From Actinostola sp. cb2023 (taxonomy: Eukaryota; Cnidaria; Anthozoa; Actiniaria; Actinostolidae), in the NCBI GenBank assembly GCA_033675265.1, contig JAUJYZ010001154.1:1-64000 (forward strand): a DNA stretch of 64,000 bases, written 5' to 3'. This document shows positions 23,301-33,974 of the stretch, piece by piece. Position 1 is the first letter of the stretch, and each line of letters opens with the position of its first letter. The translations under genes and the position numbers were made by a program. The notes under the pieces were generated by a model. It ran no database searches. It worked only from the letters and a program-made list of their open reading frames with translations, and was not told the DNA's origin.

Positions 23301-24077
23301 GTAAAACCTTCATGTGACATGTGACAATCATTCCATGAAATGAGTTGGCTATCCGCCATGTTTGATGACATTGAGTGGAATAATATTGTTTTTCCTACAT
23401 GTACATGTAATTAGTGAATACCCTTTATCCATCTCTCCACCTACGTATACCTTGAGACAAATGGTATAATTGCATGTGCTATAAGCTGTACATAAATAAT
23501 AATCATCAAAATATGAACAAAATAGCATCAAAATATCACAGGTAGCCATATAACAAGCTCAGTATCAGTGGCGTAAATACAGTAAATGTATGAGCTTTCT
23601 CATTCTGGTGTACTTTAATAAAAAATAAATAAATTGTTAGCATTTATACGCCTCATACTTGTTCCTTGTGTTGTACTTTACCTCTGTAGGAATTTCTAGG
23701 CCTTTCCGCTTGAAATTGAGAGAGTTAAGGCGGTTTAAAAAATGTTCCCCTACCACCCTTACAAAATTGAGTTACATTAAAATATATCCAGGTTATATAT
23801 CAAATATATTTTATTTATATCTTTGATGGAAAAGATACATTTGTGATATATCTAAAATTTAGATGCATTTCAAATATATCTCAAATATATCTAAAAAAGA
23901 GGATACATTTTAGATATATTTTAAATGTATCTCAAAATCTTAAGATGGCAGATTATTTGGCATAGATATATTCGAGATATACAGCGATTTGCAAATATTC
24001 TGTAAAATCTAATATATCGATGTATCGATATATAGTAATTTGCATAATCCTAATTCTTTGATTTTAGCTATTATTAA

Positions 24078-24755
24078 CGTGGTTCCCGCATAATGAATGA
24101 CTGGTTTGCCATATTTTTTAACTCGCTCGCTCCGCGTCAATATTGCTTGGATTTTATTGTGCTTAACACAAATACTGATGCAACTATTCTGCCTTTCGAC
24201 GGTGCATTCAAAATTATCATTGTAAGCCGCGTTTGTGAATGCCAGCTGATATTCAAACGACACTATTTTCACTAAAACTGCTGCCAAGCGTTATTCCCTC
24301 GTACGATTTTTTTTTAACTTCGTGAACGGCCTTTTAAGGTCCTCAGTAATGTTCTGACGAGGTAAGATAAAAATAGTTTGTGCCGAAATCACGTAACAAC
24401 CGACAGGTCCAAATTTTGACAACAAAAATATGAATTGGTTCGGCTCGATCAATTTCCTTCTTACTTCGTCAGAACATTACTTAAGGGACCTCAAAAGGCT
24501 GTTCACGAAGTTCAACAAAAATCGTACGAGGGAATAACGCTTGGCATCGGTTTTAGTGAAAATAGTGTCGTTTGAATATTATCAGCTCGCATTCACAAAC
24601 GCGGCTTACAATGATAATTTTGAATACACCGTCCAAAAGAAGAATATAGTTGAATTAGTATTTGTGTTAAGCACAATAAAATCCAAGCAATATTGACGCG
24701 GAGCGAGCGAGTTAAAAAATACGGCAAACCGGTCATTCATTATGCGGGAACCACC
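24078..24755. mobile_element. TTAA-flanked long-TIR element
   Basis: Arms of about 300 bp begin (C/G)GTGGTTCCCGCATAATGA and meet near 24410. TTAA lies at 24074-24077 and 24756-24759. Related by layout and by motifs such as 'aactcgctcg' to 26910-27572 and 55269-55923. A TTAA target is typical of piggyBac and Kolobok elements. Confidence 0.8.
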
Positions 24756-24759
24756 TTAA

Positions 24760-25307
24760 AGTGCTACTTGAACTAAAATCGATCGAAATTTAATTTAGCT
24801 GAAACTTCACTGAAATAATCTCAAAGAGCCATACAATTACTGGTTAATGTGTTTTCTCAAAATTCCTATGGGAAGTAATACATTTTTTGTGTCAGTGAGG
24901 TCATCTACTCAACCCTAACAATCATCACGGCTTCGCTCCATACATTTCTTTGTGTTTAGTTTCTTGAATTATTTTATTTCTATGAAGCTAAAAGTTTGGG
25001 TGAAGGAGTTTTCTTACATTATTTGTGCTAAGGATTGATTGTCTGACCAGTTTTCTTCAATGCAGAGCTCAGTATCTGAACAAAACATTGAGATATTTTG
25101 ACTCACAAAATACAAAGAAATGTATGGAGCTGAATGTTGGGTAGAGTAGATGACGTCACTGACACCTCTAAAGATTCATGAAAATATAGTACTTCCCTCT
25201 GGAATATCGAAAAAAGATTTTAACTAGTTATTATTAGACCCTTGAAGAATTATTGAATGAAGTTTCAGCTAAATTAAATTTCGATCGATTTTCGTCCAAG
25301 TAGCACT
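24760..25307. mobile_element. TTAA-flanked inverted-repeat element
   Basis: AGTGCTACTTGAACTAAAAT and its near complement end the element. The left TTAA (24756-24759) is shared with the preceding element and the right TTAA is 25308-25311. Length is 548 bp, non-coding. Confidence 0.8.
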
Positions 25308-25601
25308 TTAAACCTGAATCTAAACCCAATTAACCTTTGTAGTGTGTATGTGAAAAAACAATTGAAAAAAATTAACTTTAGAGGGCTTAATCGGGCATTT
25401 TATGATGAACATTACCCACAATGCACCCGATATATATATTGATTTTTACAGAATTTTTGCAAATCGCTGTATCTCAAATATGACTGTGCTAATTTTGGTC
25501 AGCAGTTGCGCACATAAGGTCATGTGACTATGAGCTGCAAAATTTCGAGGAAGCTTGGCAAATTTAATAGTAATATAAGAAAATATACATGTAGAAGCTA
25601 A

Positions 25602-26495
25602 GGTTGGTCACTGATGGACGCCAGCGAACTCACATGGTCCCACTCAAATGCTCGTAAATCTCTCGAAACTAGACATAACGCGAAATTTCTTTCGGTAAAC
25701 TGTAGTCCGATACAAGTCCGATAAATCACACTACCATTCCCTTCTCTTACTCATCGCTATATGCATCCAAGAGCAAGGTTTTTGTACCCTGCGAGCAGGG
25801 TTTTTTTTCTACTCGCCCAGGAAGGTAGCGACGAGAAAACAAACCCGGGTTTGTTTTCTCGTCGCTACCTTCCTGGGCGAGTAGAAAAAAAAACCTGCTC
25901 GCAGGGTAGGTTTTTGTGGCTTTCATCGGCAACATGAACCTCTGTAGCTTCAAGTCTGACACGGATTTTGAACGGCCGTACAAAAATGCACACACCGGGG
26001 AGGGACCTCGATCCCCTTGGATCCGCCCCTGGTATATAATAATGTAATCAATTTCACTTGAATAAAATTTCGTTCTATCATAGTTTACAGTATTTCTTCT
26101 GTCAAATTAATGCTTCTGATTTCAAGGAAAAGGCCTTTTAATGGCGTTTTGAAAAACAATACGAATTCAAAGAAAGGATTTTGTTATAATCTCTGACAAG
26201 ATATATAATCCTCACGGGAGGGAACATAAATTTTATTCAAGTGTCAAATCCATGTCAGACTTGAAGGTCCAGATCTGAGGTTCATGTTGCAGATTGAAAG
26301 CCACAAAAACCTTGCTCTTGGATGCAGATAACGATGAGTAAGAGAAGGGAATGGTAGTGTGATTTATCGGACTTGTATTGGACTACAGTTTACCGAAAGA
26401 AATTTGGCGTTGTGTCTAGTTTCGAGAGATTTACGAGCATTTTAGTGGGACCATGTGAGTTCGCTGGTGGCCATGAGTGACCAACCTTCTATATT
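25602..26495. repeat. Inverted repeat with about 190-bp outer arms
   Basis: The left arm from 25602 ('ggttggtcactgatggacgc') pairs with the right arm ending near 26495. Inner blocks ('gcatccaagagcaaggtttt' / complement, 'cttcaagtctgac' / 'gtcagacttgaag') continue the pairing. The left arm carries the 124-bp palindrome insertion that the right arm lacks. Confidence 0.7.
25777..25916. mobile_element. 124-bp perfect palindrome with 8-bp target duplication
   Basis: 25785-25908 is a practically perfect dyad centred on CCCGGG, starting TACCCTGCGAGCAGG, with no loop. It is flanked by GGTTTTTG at 25777-25784 and again at 25909-25916. The opposite arm of the surrounding inverted repeat (about 26307-26324) has the uninterrupted sequence with a single GGTTTTTG complement. 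Confidence 0.85.
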
Positions 26496-26909
26496 TTCTT
26501 ACTGGTAGGGAAAAAAATTAAAACCGCCGTTAAACTCTCTCAATTTCAAGCGAAATGTCCTAGAAATTCCTACAGAGGTAAAGAACAACACAGAACATTA
26601 GTATGAGACGTATAATGCAGCTATCAAATGAATGTAATTTGCCTAAAACAGTAAATTTTCCTCAGTTGTGTTTGGAACAGAATAATACAACGATTTTTGA
26701 ATACATGATATATCTGATGAAACTTAACATTTGGGTGCATTTTTCAAGATAAGGGATGGGTCACGTGACTTGTGACGTCATGAAACACGTTTCTTGGTTT
26801 GGGGTGTCATGGAGACAAAACCAACCAAAATGTTTTATGCGTTTTCAGCATTGTTTCCAAGTGACAATTAGGAATTAGCCTTAACACCTGGACCATCATT
26901 CTCATTTAA

Positions 26910-27572
26910 GGTGACTCCAACATAATTGCGAGTGCATTCTGTGATTTTTTAAACTCGCTCGTATCGCGTCAAAAACACTTGGATATTTCTGCATTTAACA
27001 CATGTAATAACTCAAACATGTAGCTTTTAAGGGTGTATTCAAAATTTAATTTTTCAGTCGCGTTTGCCGTTACGGGACGATTTTCTAACAGTGGTTTTTC
27101 ATAATATTGTCCTCCTGTTCGCTCAAAAATCGTACGATTTCTACGAAACTTCAGATTCTTGTTAAATTGATTGTCATAATTTTGTCTGCCGGGTTTAAAA
27201 AAAATCTCTCGACTGCAAGTTGCACGGCATTATCTTTATGGTCAGTTTTTAGGCCACGCAACTTGCAGTCGAGAAATTTTTCTTAAACCCGGCAGACAAA
27301 ATTATGACAATCTATTTAACAAGAATCTGAAGTTTCGTAGAAATCGTACGATTTTTGAGCGAACAGGAGGACAATATTATGAAAAACCACTGTTAGAAAA
27401 TCGGCCCGTAACGGCAAACGCGACTGAAAAATAAAATTTTGAATACACCCTTAAAAGCCTACATGTTTGAGTTATTACATGTGATAAATGCAGAAATATC
27501 CGAGTGTTTTTGACGCGATACGAGCGAGTTAAAAAAATCACAGAATGCACTCGCAATTATGTTGGAGTCACC
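26910..27572. mobile_element. TTAA-flanked long-TIR element
   Basis: Starts GGTGACTCCAACATAATTGC and ends with its complement. Arms are about 300 bp around a 40-bp loop near 27235. TTAA is present on both sides (26906-26909, 27573-27576). A close relative is at 55269-55923. The insertion splits an older inverted repeat (26640-27900) whose arms share 'ccaaaatgttttatgcgttt'. Confidence 0.85.
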
Positions 27573-27914
27573 TTAAGGAGATATTTACCTACAAAGGATA
27601 AAATGTCAGGTCACGTGACCTATTTTACGTATTATATCTCCTTAAAAACGAATGATGGTCCAGGTGTTAAGGCTAATTCATAACTGCCAATTGGAGACAA
27701 TGCTGAAAACGCATAAAACATTTTGGTTGGTATTGTCTCCATCACCCCAAACCAAGAAACGTGTTTCGTGACGTCACAAGTCACGTGATCCATCCCTTAT
27801 CTTGAAAAATGCACCGAAATGCTAAGTTTCATGAGATATATCATGTATTCAAAAATCGATTTATTTGACAGTCCACTCCAAACACAATTAACGAAAAATG
27901 ATTTCGGCAAAAAC

Positions 27915-28495
27915 CCAGGCTTGAGCAAGGGGGGGAACTCTGGGACTAGGTGGGGACTTTGATTTAAAATCGATTTTCTGTATCAAAGTAGCTGTGTCAT
28001 GGGACAAAATTGAAAAGCAAACTTCCCCACCCTGGGGATCTAGTCACGCTTTCGTCCGCCATTTTGAATTGGGGTAAACGTGTGAAAATTTATAGAAATC
28101 TGGATCACTTTGACTTCCCTGCATATAACTCCACTCGATTTTGTTGGATTTTCAAATTTTAAACTTATGCCAGTTGTTGGAGTGAAAATAAGACCAATCT
28201 TCTTTTCAAAAAAATCCAACGAAATCGAGCGGAGTTTACTTACGGCAAGCCAAAGTGATCCAGATTTCTACAAATTTCCACGTGTTTGCCCCAATTCAAA
28301 ATGGCGAACGACAGCGTAATGTGGCTGCATCCATCAAGAGAGATCCAGGAAACCACAGACCGGTCAATTCAAACAGGCCACACCTGGGGCAGAGTTGGCG
28401 TTCAAACCTGGCTACACATCCCGTCCTTGCGAAAAAACGCGATCAAAGTCCCCACCTCTTCCCGGGGTCCCCCCCCCCCCCCCCCTTGGGCTTAA
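27915..28495. mobile_element. Inverted-repeat element with C-run end
   Basis: The left end 'gggggggaactctgggacta' pairs imperfectly with 'cttcccggggtccccccc' at about 28460-28485. Inner blocks such as GATCACTTTG/CAAAGTGATC and 'gccattttgaattgggg' pair well. In intron 2. Confidence 0.65.
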
Positions 28496-28817
28496 GATTG
28501 ATAGGTGCATAAGGCTAACAATTTTTTTATTTTTTATTAAAGTACACCAGAACGAGAAAGCTCATCCATTTACTGTATTTACGCCACTGATACTGAGCTT
28601 GGGCTGAATTACAAACAATACATATCTTTCAATTAGTATTTAATGATTTAATCCATTAGGTTTCCATTCCTTTTGTATTGTAACGTGCATCAAGTTTTCA
28701 GGATGCGCTATATAAATACCCTATTATTATTAAATTATTATTATTATTATTATCATGATGTTCATTCAGCTGGTTGAATGATAGTTGTGATTCACATTGT
28801 AAGCTACTTCTATTTAG

Positions 28818-29006
28818 GATGAATGCATAGCATTAAGAAACCATCTTATCTCACCATAGAAATATCCAAGACACTAGAAAAGAAATCATCAGATCCATGG
28901 GATGTCAAGGTGTTGGAAGCCATGGAAGGTGTTTGTAAATCCAGTTCATTCAGAGCATATACTTATTCACCTCCTACCACTGTGAAAGCATGCAAGTATT
29001 TACTTG
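28818..29006 (+). CDS. Canopy/saposin-like ER protein, exon 3 (contains in-frame TGA)
   Basis: A 189-nt exon with acceptor TTCTATTTAG and donor GTAAGA. In the phase set by exon 2 it reads G45, TGA at 28820-28822, then MHSIKKPSYLTIEISKTLEK..., continuing to ACKYLL and joining exon 4 in frame. It carries C84 (EGVC) and C103 (VKAC), in canopy-like spacing. The single TGA is the only flaw in the model. It could be a real nonsense mutation, a sequencing error, recoding, or a sign that the true acceptor or a further small exon differs; the alternative acceptor CATAG at 28830 would need an extra exon to restore phase. The downstream frame has the look of true coding sequence. Confidence 0.7.
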
Positions 29007-29035
29007 GTAAGAATATTCTTATTCACCACAATAAA

Positions 29036-29285
29036 TAGAGTACTAAAGTGTGACGTCACGAAACAATTAATTTTGATTTTATAAATTTTTGAAGAACGGA
29101 GCCGAAAATACAGTGATTTGTTAAGGCAAATTATATATTCAACTGGCCATATCTCGACCGCTATTTAACCGATTGTCATAAAAATTGGTGTGTGAACTTC
29201 TTTCATGATATTCTATCTGAACTGGAAATCAAAAATTTATAAAAACAAACAAAAAAATTTATGACGTCATCACTTTAGTACTCTA
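29036..29285. mobile_element. TA-flanked hairpin element (TA|GAGTACTAAAGTG)
   Basis: 29038-29283 begins GAGTACTAAAGTGTGACGTC and ends with the complement, with TA on both sides. It lies 30 bp downstream of exon 3, in intron 3. Confidence 0.75.
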
Positions 29286-29983
29286 TTGTGCTAATAATAC
29301 ATTATTTATTCACTACCATCTTTTATGAGCCTTGTAGTGTGGTGTGGTGCGGTGTAGCATTATTGGTTATTATTAATATTGCTGTCTGTTGATCAAGCTA
29401 ATGGCATGATTAAAAATACTGCAGAATGAACACTGTAGTTTTTGCTCTCAGCAATCTCTGATATAGAGCAGAGACAAAACAATAGGTTTTGATGAGGGTC
29501 AGTAATTATTATTGTGTAGTGAAGTGTATGGTAATATATTGTAGTATATTGAAGTGTAGTAAATGTATAAAATAGTTTAGTATTTAAACAAACTAGTGGT
29601 CTATCACATTTCCTGCAATCTGATTGGTTACGCTTCTAGGGGTCTATTAGTGATAGTCCCCTAGTAGCGAATCACCATGGTAACCATTGGCTGTGAAAGC
29701 GATGAAGCAAGATGGCGAACAAACCTGATAGATGTTTTTTACCAAGAAACAAATCTCAAGAACAAAAACTGAAATTATAGCACATAAAGATAGATGTCTT
29801 ATTGACAATTCAAGAAAGTTTTCTTTGGCTGACACTGCAGAAACTGAGCGAGAAACGATCGTAAAGTTGAAGATTTTTCAACTTCAGCGAAGACACTGAA
29901 GTAAAAGGGAGTACTGATAAACGTAATAAACCAAAGCTACTTTTTGCATAATTTAATTATATTTCAACCCCCTAACATTAATT

Positions 29984-31377
29984 TTTTGTCTGTCTGTCTG
30001 TCTATCCATCCATCTGTTTGTTTGTCTGTCTATCCATCTGTCTGTGTCTTTCTGTCTGTCTATCCATCCATCCATCCATTTGTGTCTGTCTATCCATCCA
30101 TCTGTCTGTGTCTTTCTGTCTGTCTATCCATCTTTGTCTGTCTATCCATCCATCCATCTGTGTCTGTCTATCCATCCATCTGTGTCTGTCTATCCATCCA
30201 TCTGTCTGTGTCTGTCTATCCATCCATCTGTCTGTGTCTGTCTATCCATCCATCTGTCTGTGTCTGTCTATCCATCCATCTGTCTGTGTCTGTCTATCCA
30301 TCCATCTGTCTGTGTCTGTCTATCCATCCATCTGTCTGTGTCTCTATCCATCCATCTGTCTGTGTCTGTCTATCCATCCATCTGTCTGTGTCTCTATCCA
30401 TCCATCTGTCTGTGTCTGTCTATCCATCCATCTGTCTGTGTCTGTCTATCCATCCATCTTTGTCTATCTATCCATCCATCTGTCTTTGTCTGTCTATCCA
30501 TCCATCTGTTTGTCTGTCTATCCATCTGTCTGTGTCTGTCTATCCATCCATCTGTCTGTGTCTATCCATCCATCTGTCTGTGTCTGTCTATCCATCCATC
30601 TGTCTGTGTCTCTATCCATCCATCCATCTGTGTCTGTCTATCCATCCATCTGTCTGTGTCTGTCTGTCTATCCATCCATCTGTCTGTGTCTCTATCCATC
30701 CATCTGTCTGTGTCTGTCTATCCATCCATCTGTCTGTGTCTGTCTATCCATCCATCTTTGTCTATCTATCCATCCATCTGTCTTTGTCTGTCTATCCATC
30801 CATCTGTCTGTCTATCCATCCATCCATCTGTGTCTGTCTATCCATCCATCTGTCTGTGTCTGTCTATCCATCCATCTGTCTGTGTCTATCCATCCATCTG
30901 TCTGTGTCTGTCTATCCATCCATCTGTCTGTGTCTCTATCCATCCATCTGTCTGTGTCTGTCTATCCATCCATCTGTCTGTGTCTGTCTATCCATCCATC
31001 TTTGTCTATCTATCCATCCATCTGTCTTTGTCTGTCTATCCATCCATCTGTTTGTCTGTCTATCCATCTGTCTGTGTCTGTCTATCCATCCATCTGTCTG
31101 TGTCTGTCTATCCATCCATCTGTCTGTGTCTGTCTATCCATCCATCTGTCTGTGTCTGTCTATCCATCCATCTGTCTGTGTCTGTCTATCCATCCATCTG
31201 TCTGTGTCTGTCTATCCATCCATCTGTCTGTCTGTGTCTGTCTATCCATCCATCTGTCTGTGTCTGTCTATCCATCCATCTGTCTGTGTCTATCCATCTG
31301 TCTGTGTCTGTCTATCCATCCATCTGTCTGTGTCTCTACCCATCTGTCTGTGTCTGTCTGTCTGTCTATCCATCCAT
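29984..31377. repeat. 26-bp CTGT/CCAT satellite in intron 3
   Basis: About 1.4 kb of imperfect 26-bp units built from TCTGTC-TATCCATCCATC-TGTCTGTG. Because no unit contains a stop, all three plus frames stay open for 445-498 codons ([12 protein letters not shown] repeats). This is a satellite, not a protein. It ends about 560 bp before exon 4. Confidence 0.9.
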
Positions 31378-31530
31378 TTGACATATTCACTACACAGTAT
31401 AGCACAGAATTGTACTTTGCACTCACTCCAGATGAAATAAAAATCAATGTTAAATTATTAAAATTTTAGTTCTATCACAACCCAATCACATATTTCTTGA
31501 TCCATACCTGCTTTGTGCATATATACATTT

Positions 31531-31748
31531 ACAATACAATACAACACAATACATACAATACAATACAATACAATACATACAATACAATACAATACAATAC
31601 AATACAATACAATACAATACAATACAATACAATACATACAATACAATACAATACATACAATACAATACAATACAATACAATACAATACAATACATACAAT
31701 ACAATACAATACAATACAATACAATACAATACAATACATACAATACAA
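31531..31748. repeat. (AATAC)n microsatellite
   Basis: About 40 copies of the pentamer AATAC with occasional ATAC slips. The predicted frames in it (NTIQY or VLYCI repeats) are artefacts. In intron 3. Confidence 0.9.
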
Positions 31749-31936
31749 TTCCAAATGGTCTTGAAAGCAGAAGCTTTAAATCAATAATTTGATGAAAATC
31801 ACCACAACTTTAATTAGTTTAGACATATGTTTCGGCAGTGCTGCTGCCATCATTAAATTACTGATATTAGAGATGCTGTATTTTACCTGTCAAGAAATAT
31901 GATACACTTGATGAAATAATTTCATGTTTACTGCAG

Positions 31937-32391
31937 AGAATTATGATGAAGACATTGAACAAGTGTTCACTCGTAGAGAGGCTGATCCAGAGAAAAAGAT
32001 TTGCTATGATCTTACTCTGGCCTGTGAAGGTGTAGACAGAACCAAGAAAGAGAAAGAAGATGTGAATGCCAATGTCAATGGCCAACAACAGAACACTGGA
32101 CAAGATGATGGTATTCAACGAATGAATGTAGATATCAATGATCCTTCTTCAGCTTCTAGATTAGCAGAGCAAATTAAGCAACAGATGGCCATGCAACAAG
32201 CAACAGGAGGTAGTGATGAGGACCAAGATGAGGATGATGCTGAAGAGGGTGAAGAAGATGATGGTGAGAATCTATTGGATGGATATGATGAACAAGGCAA
32301 TGAGAAACCCGATAGCAAAGATGAAGAAAAACCGAAAGATGATGATAAAAAAGAGGAAAATGCAAGCATTAATGAAAAGACAGAGCTTTGA
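31937..32391 (+). CDS. Canopy/saposin-like ER protein, exon 4 (acidic tail, KTEL)
   Basis: Last coding exon, residues 108-258, after a CTGCAG acceptor. It opens ENYDEDIEQVFTRREADPEK followed by ICYDLTLAC, giving C130 and C137. This matches the end of the canopy domain (C..YEDE...F...EA......C...T..C in CNPY2). A long Asp/Glu/Lys-rich tail follows, and the protein ends EKTEL, a KDEL-type ER-retrieval signal. With the signal peptide this predicts a soluble ER-lumen protein, plausibly a folding chaperone or calcium-binding factor. Canopy family membership (Pfam TLR4 regulator/MIR-interacting MSAP type) is inferred from cysteine pattern and architecture, and other saposin-like families are possible. 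Confidence 0.8.
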
Positions 32392-32655
32392 ATTGATTAT
32401 AGTAAGAACAATTAAATTACAGAATGTTTTTTACTCAGTTTTGTAGTTGTTGTTTATTATGGCAGAAGAATACTGACCACTAATTATTGATGGTTGAAAC
32501 ATCTGCCATCAAAACACACGTACTATTATTATACTCCTGACTGCAAAACACTTTGTTGGTCAGTGATGACATTGTACTTGCGTTAAAACGACGACCAGAA
32601 TAATTGTGTCATTTACTTGTTGGGTGAGACGTATTGGTCCAATAGTAGACACTAA

Positions 32656-32661
32656 AATAAA
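32656..32661 (+). terminator. Polyadenylation signal AATAAA
   Basis: AATAAA 265 bp after the stop codon of the canopy-like gene; cleavage is expected 10-30 bp further on. Confidence 0.6.
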
Positions 32662-32721
32662 CAACTATATGTGACCACTGCAAACAACGTGTCCTATTAC
32701 TTGATATCAATCATCGTTATT

Positions 32722-32776
32722 TACCTTGGACTGAGGAGCCCATGTGCTATCCCATAATCCAGCAGAGAGTATTCCA
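32722..32776 (-). other. Possible first exon or promoter on the minus strand
   Basis: On the minus strand an ATG (32776) opens MEYSLLDYGIAHGLLSPR up to a GTAAAT donor at 32722. Just upstream is a CpG-rich patch (32790-32870) with TGACGT and a TATAG. I do not recognise the peptide and see no partner exon. If real it would run antisense into the 3' end of the canopy-like gene. Confidence 0.2.
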
Positions 32777-33156
32777 TTGAAAACGTGCAAATTCCTTACG
32801 AGAGCCGGAAATGACGTCTATAAGCACGACCTCGCTCTCCTCCGGCAGTGACTGCGGTGTAATTAGCCAAAACGATTGAAGGACTGGGAACGAGTTTGAA
32901 GAATTAAGAAATGAACCGCATCACAAGAAACATCATCAGAATTAATGGTCTGAACTGCAGACATTCAAAAACTGCAAAAATATTAATTACAAAGAAATGT
33001 ATGGTTACTGGGGACAAGTGTCCCTACTAAACACATATTTCTTTGTAATTTCTGGAAAGCTGTTACTCGTTCAACATCAAACAAAATCTATTGAAACTAT
33101 TGCTATAATTTTGATATTGTCTTTCTTGTAATGGGGTTTATTTTCTAAAACCTCGT

Positions 33157-33974
33157 TAGGGGGTTCGATTACAGTGTAGGGGGTTCGCCTAGATCCGCCA
33201 AGTACAGATCCACATATTGGCGGCAAGAGAGGAGCGGGGTTCAGTACTCCTATATTTCAGTTCCAAAGCGCCCCAAGTCGCCAAAAAAAGTAGGAGAGTA
33301 AGAAAAACATGAAGAAAAATTTACAAAACCAATGATACCCCTTAAAGGAGCACTCTCACAGATAATGCATTGCGCGCCTTGAACCCCTCGGCGCCATTTT
33401 CGTATGATACGAAAATGGCAGATTTCTACTTACCACACGAGAAGGAAGAGATTCTCTGGAGAACTCTGGACTTGCCATTGCTGATCCGTATCGGAATTCG
33501 AAAGGCGAACTTTTCACGTGTACTTTTCACGTGCGTTCTTGTCAAATCTAAGTAAGTATCCCGTATGTAAACAATAACACGGCGCGCAATGCATTACCTG
33601 TGAGAGTGCTCCTTTAATTGATCGCTGAATATGATGAATATATTGAACCCCGCTCCTCTCTTGCCGCCAATATGTGGATCTGTACTTGGCGGATCTAGGC
33701 GAACCCCCTAAACTGTAATCGAACCCTCTAAACTGCAATCGAACCCCCTAAACTGCATTCGATAACCCCTAATGAACTGCATTCGAACCTCCTAAACTGC
33801 AATCGAACCTCCTAAACTGCAATCGAAGCCCCTAAACTGTAATCGAACCCCCTAAACTGCAATTGAAGCCCCTAAACTGTAATCGAACCCCCTAAACTGT
33901 AATCGAACCCCCTAAACTGCAATCGAACCCCCTAAACTGCAATCGAACCCCCTAAACTGCAATCGAACCCCCTA
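33157..33974. mobile_element. TA-flanked element with one end expanded into a 20-bp array
   Basis: TA|GGGGGTTCGATTACAGT at 33159 and ...CGAACCCCC|TA ending at 33972. Inner arms over 'cctagatccgccaagtacag' pair with 33650-33710. The left end has two copies of the 20-bp subterminal word (GGGGGTTCGATTACAGTTTA), while the right end (33706-33972) has about 13. A TTAA element is inserted inside. Confidence 0.75.
33346..33613. mobile_element. TTAA-flanked MITE nested in the preceding element
   Basis: AGGAGCACTCTCACAG...CTGTGAGAGTGCTCCT with TTAA at 33342-33345 and 33614-33617. Length is 268 bp. The frame at 33370-33555 is incidental. Confidence 0.85.

Larger units (their letters stand above)
23979..25472. 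mobile_element. TA-flanked element carrying two later insertions
   Basis: The ends TACAGCGATTTGCAAAT and its complement ATTTTTGCAAATCGCTGTA resemble the 21019-21295 family (CAG.(G/C)ATTTGCAAA). Between them sit two TTAA-flanked elements. Confidence 0.6.
23553..28605. mobile_element. Nest of inverted-repeat elements filling intron 2
   Basis: The outermost pair is 23553-23640 with 28515-28605 ('tcagtatcagtggcgtaaat' and complement). The continuation of the left arm (23641-23745) pairs instead with 26515-26632, so the stretch 26633-28510 was inserted later. Within these lie 23981-25470, 24078-24755, 24760-25307, 25602-26495, 25785-25908, 26640-27900, 26910-27572 and 27915-28495, each itself an inverted repeat. 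Nothing here codes. The open frames in this region are palindrome shadows. Confidence 0.75.

Noticed and set aside
24009..24287. 92-codon frame and similar ones in 24-28 kb
   Set aside because: They are arms of inverted-repeat transposons, so frames appear in mirrored pairs.
29944..31469. Overlapping plus-strand frames of 445-498 codons (Cys/Leu/Ser/Ile repeats)
   Set aside because: They are the translation of a 26-bp satellite in an intron. All three frames are open because the unit has no stop, and no conserved protein is implied.
32392..32680. SECIS element that would justify selenocysteine at codon 46 of the canopy-like protein
   Set aside because: A TGACA...TGTCA pairing exists around 32565-32615, but the required non-canonical GA pairs on both strands and an AA loop in the right place were not seen.
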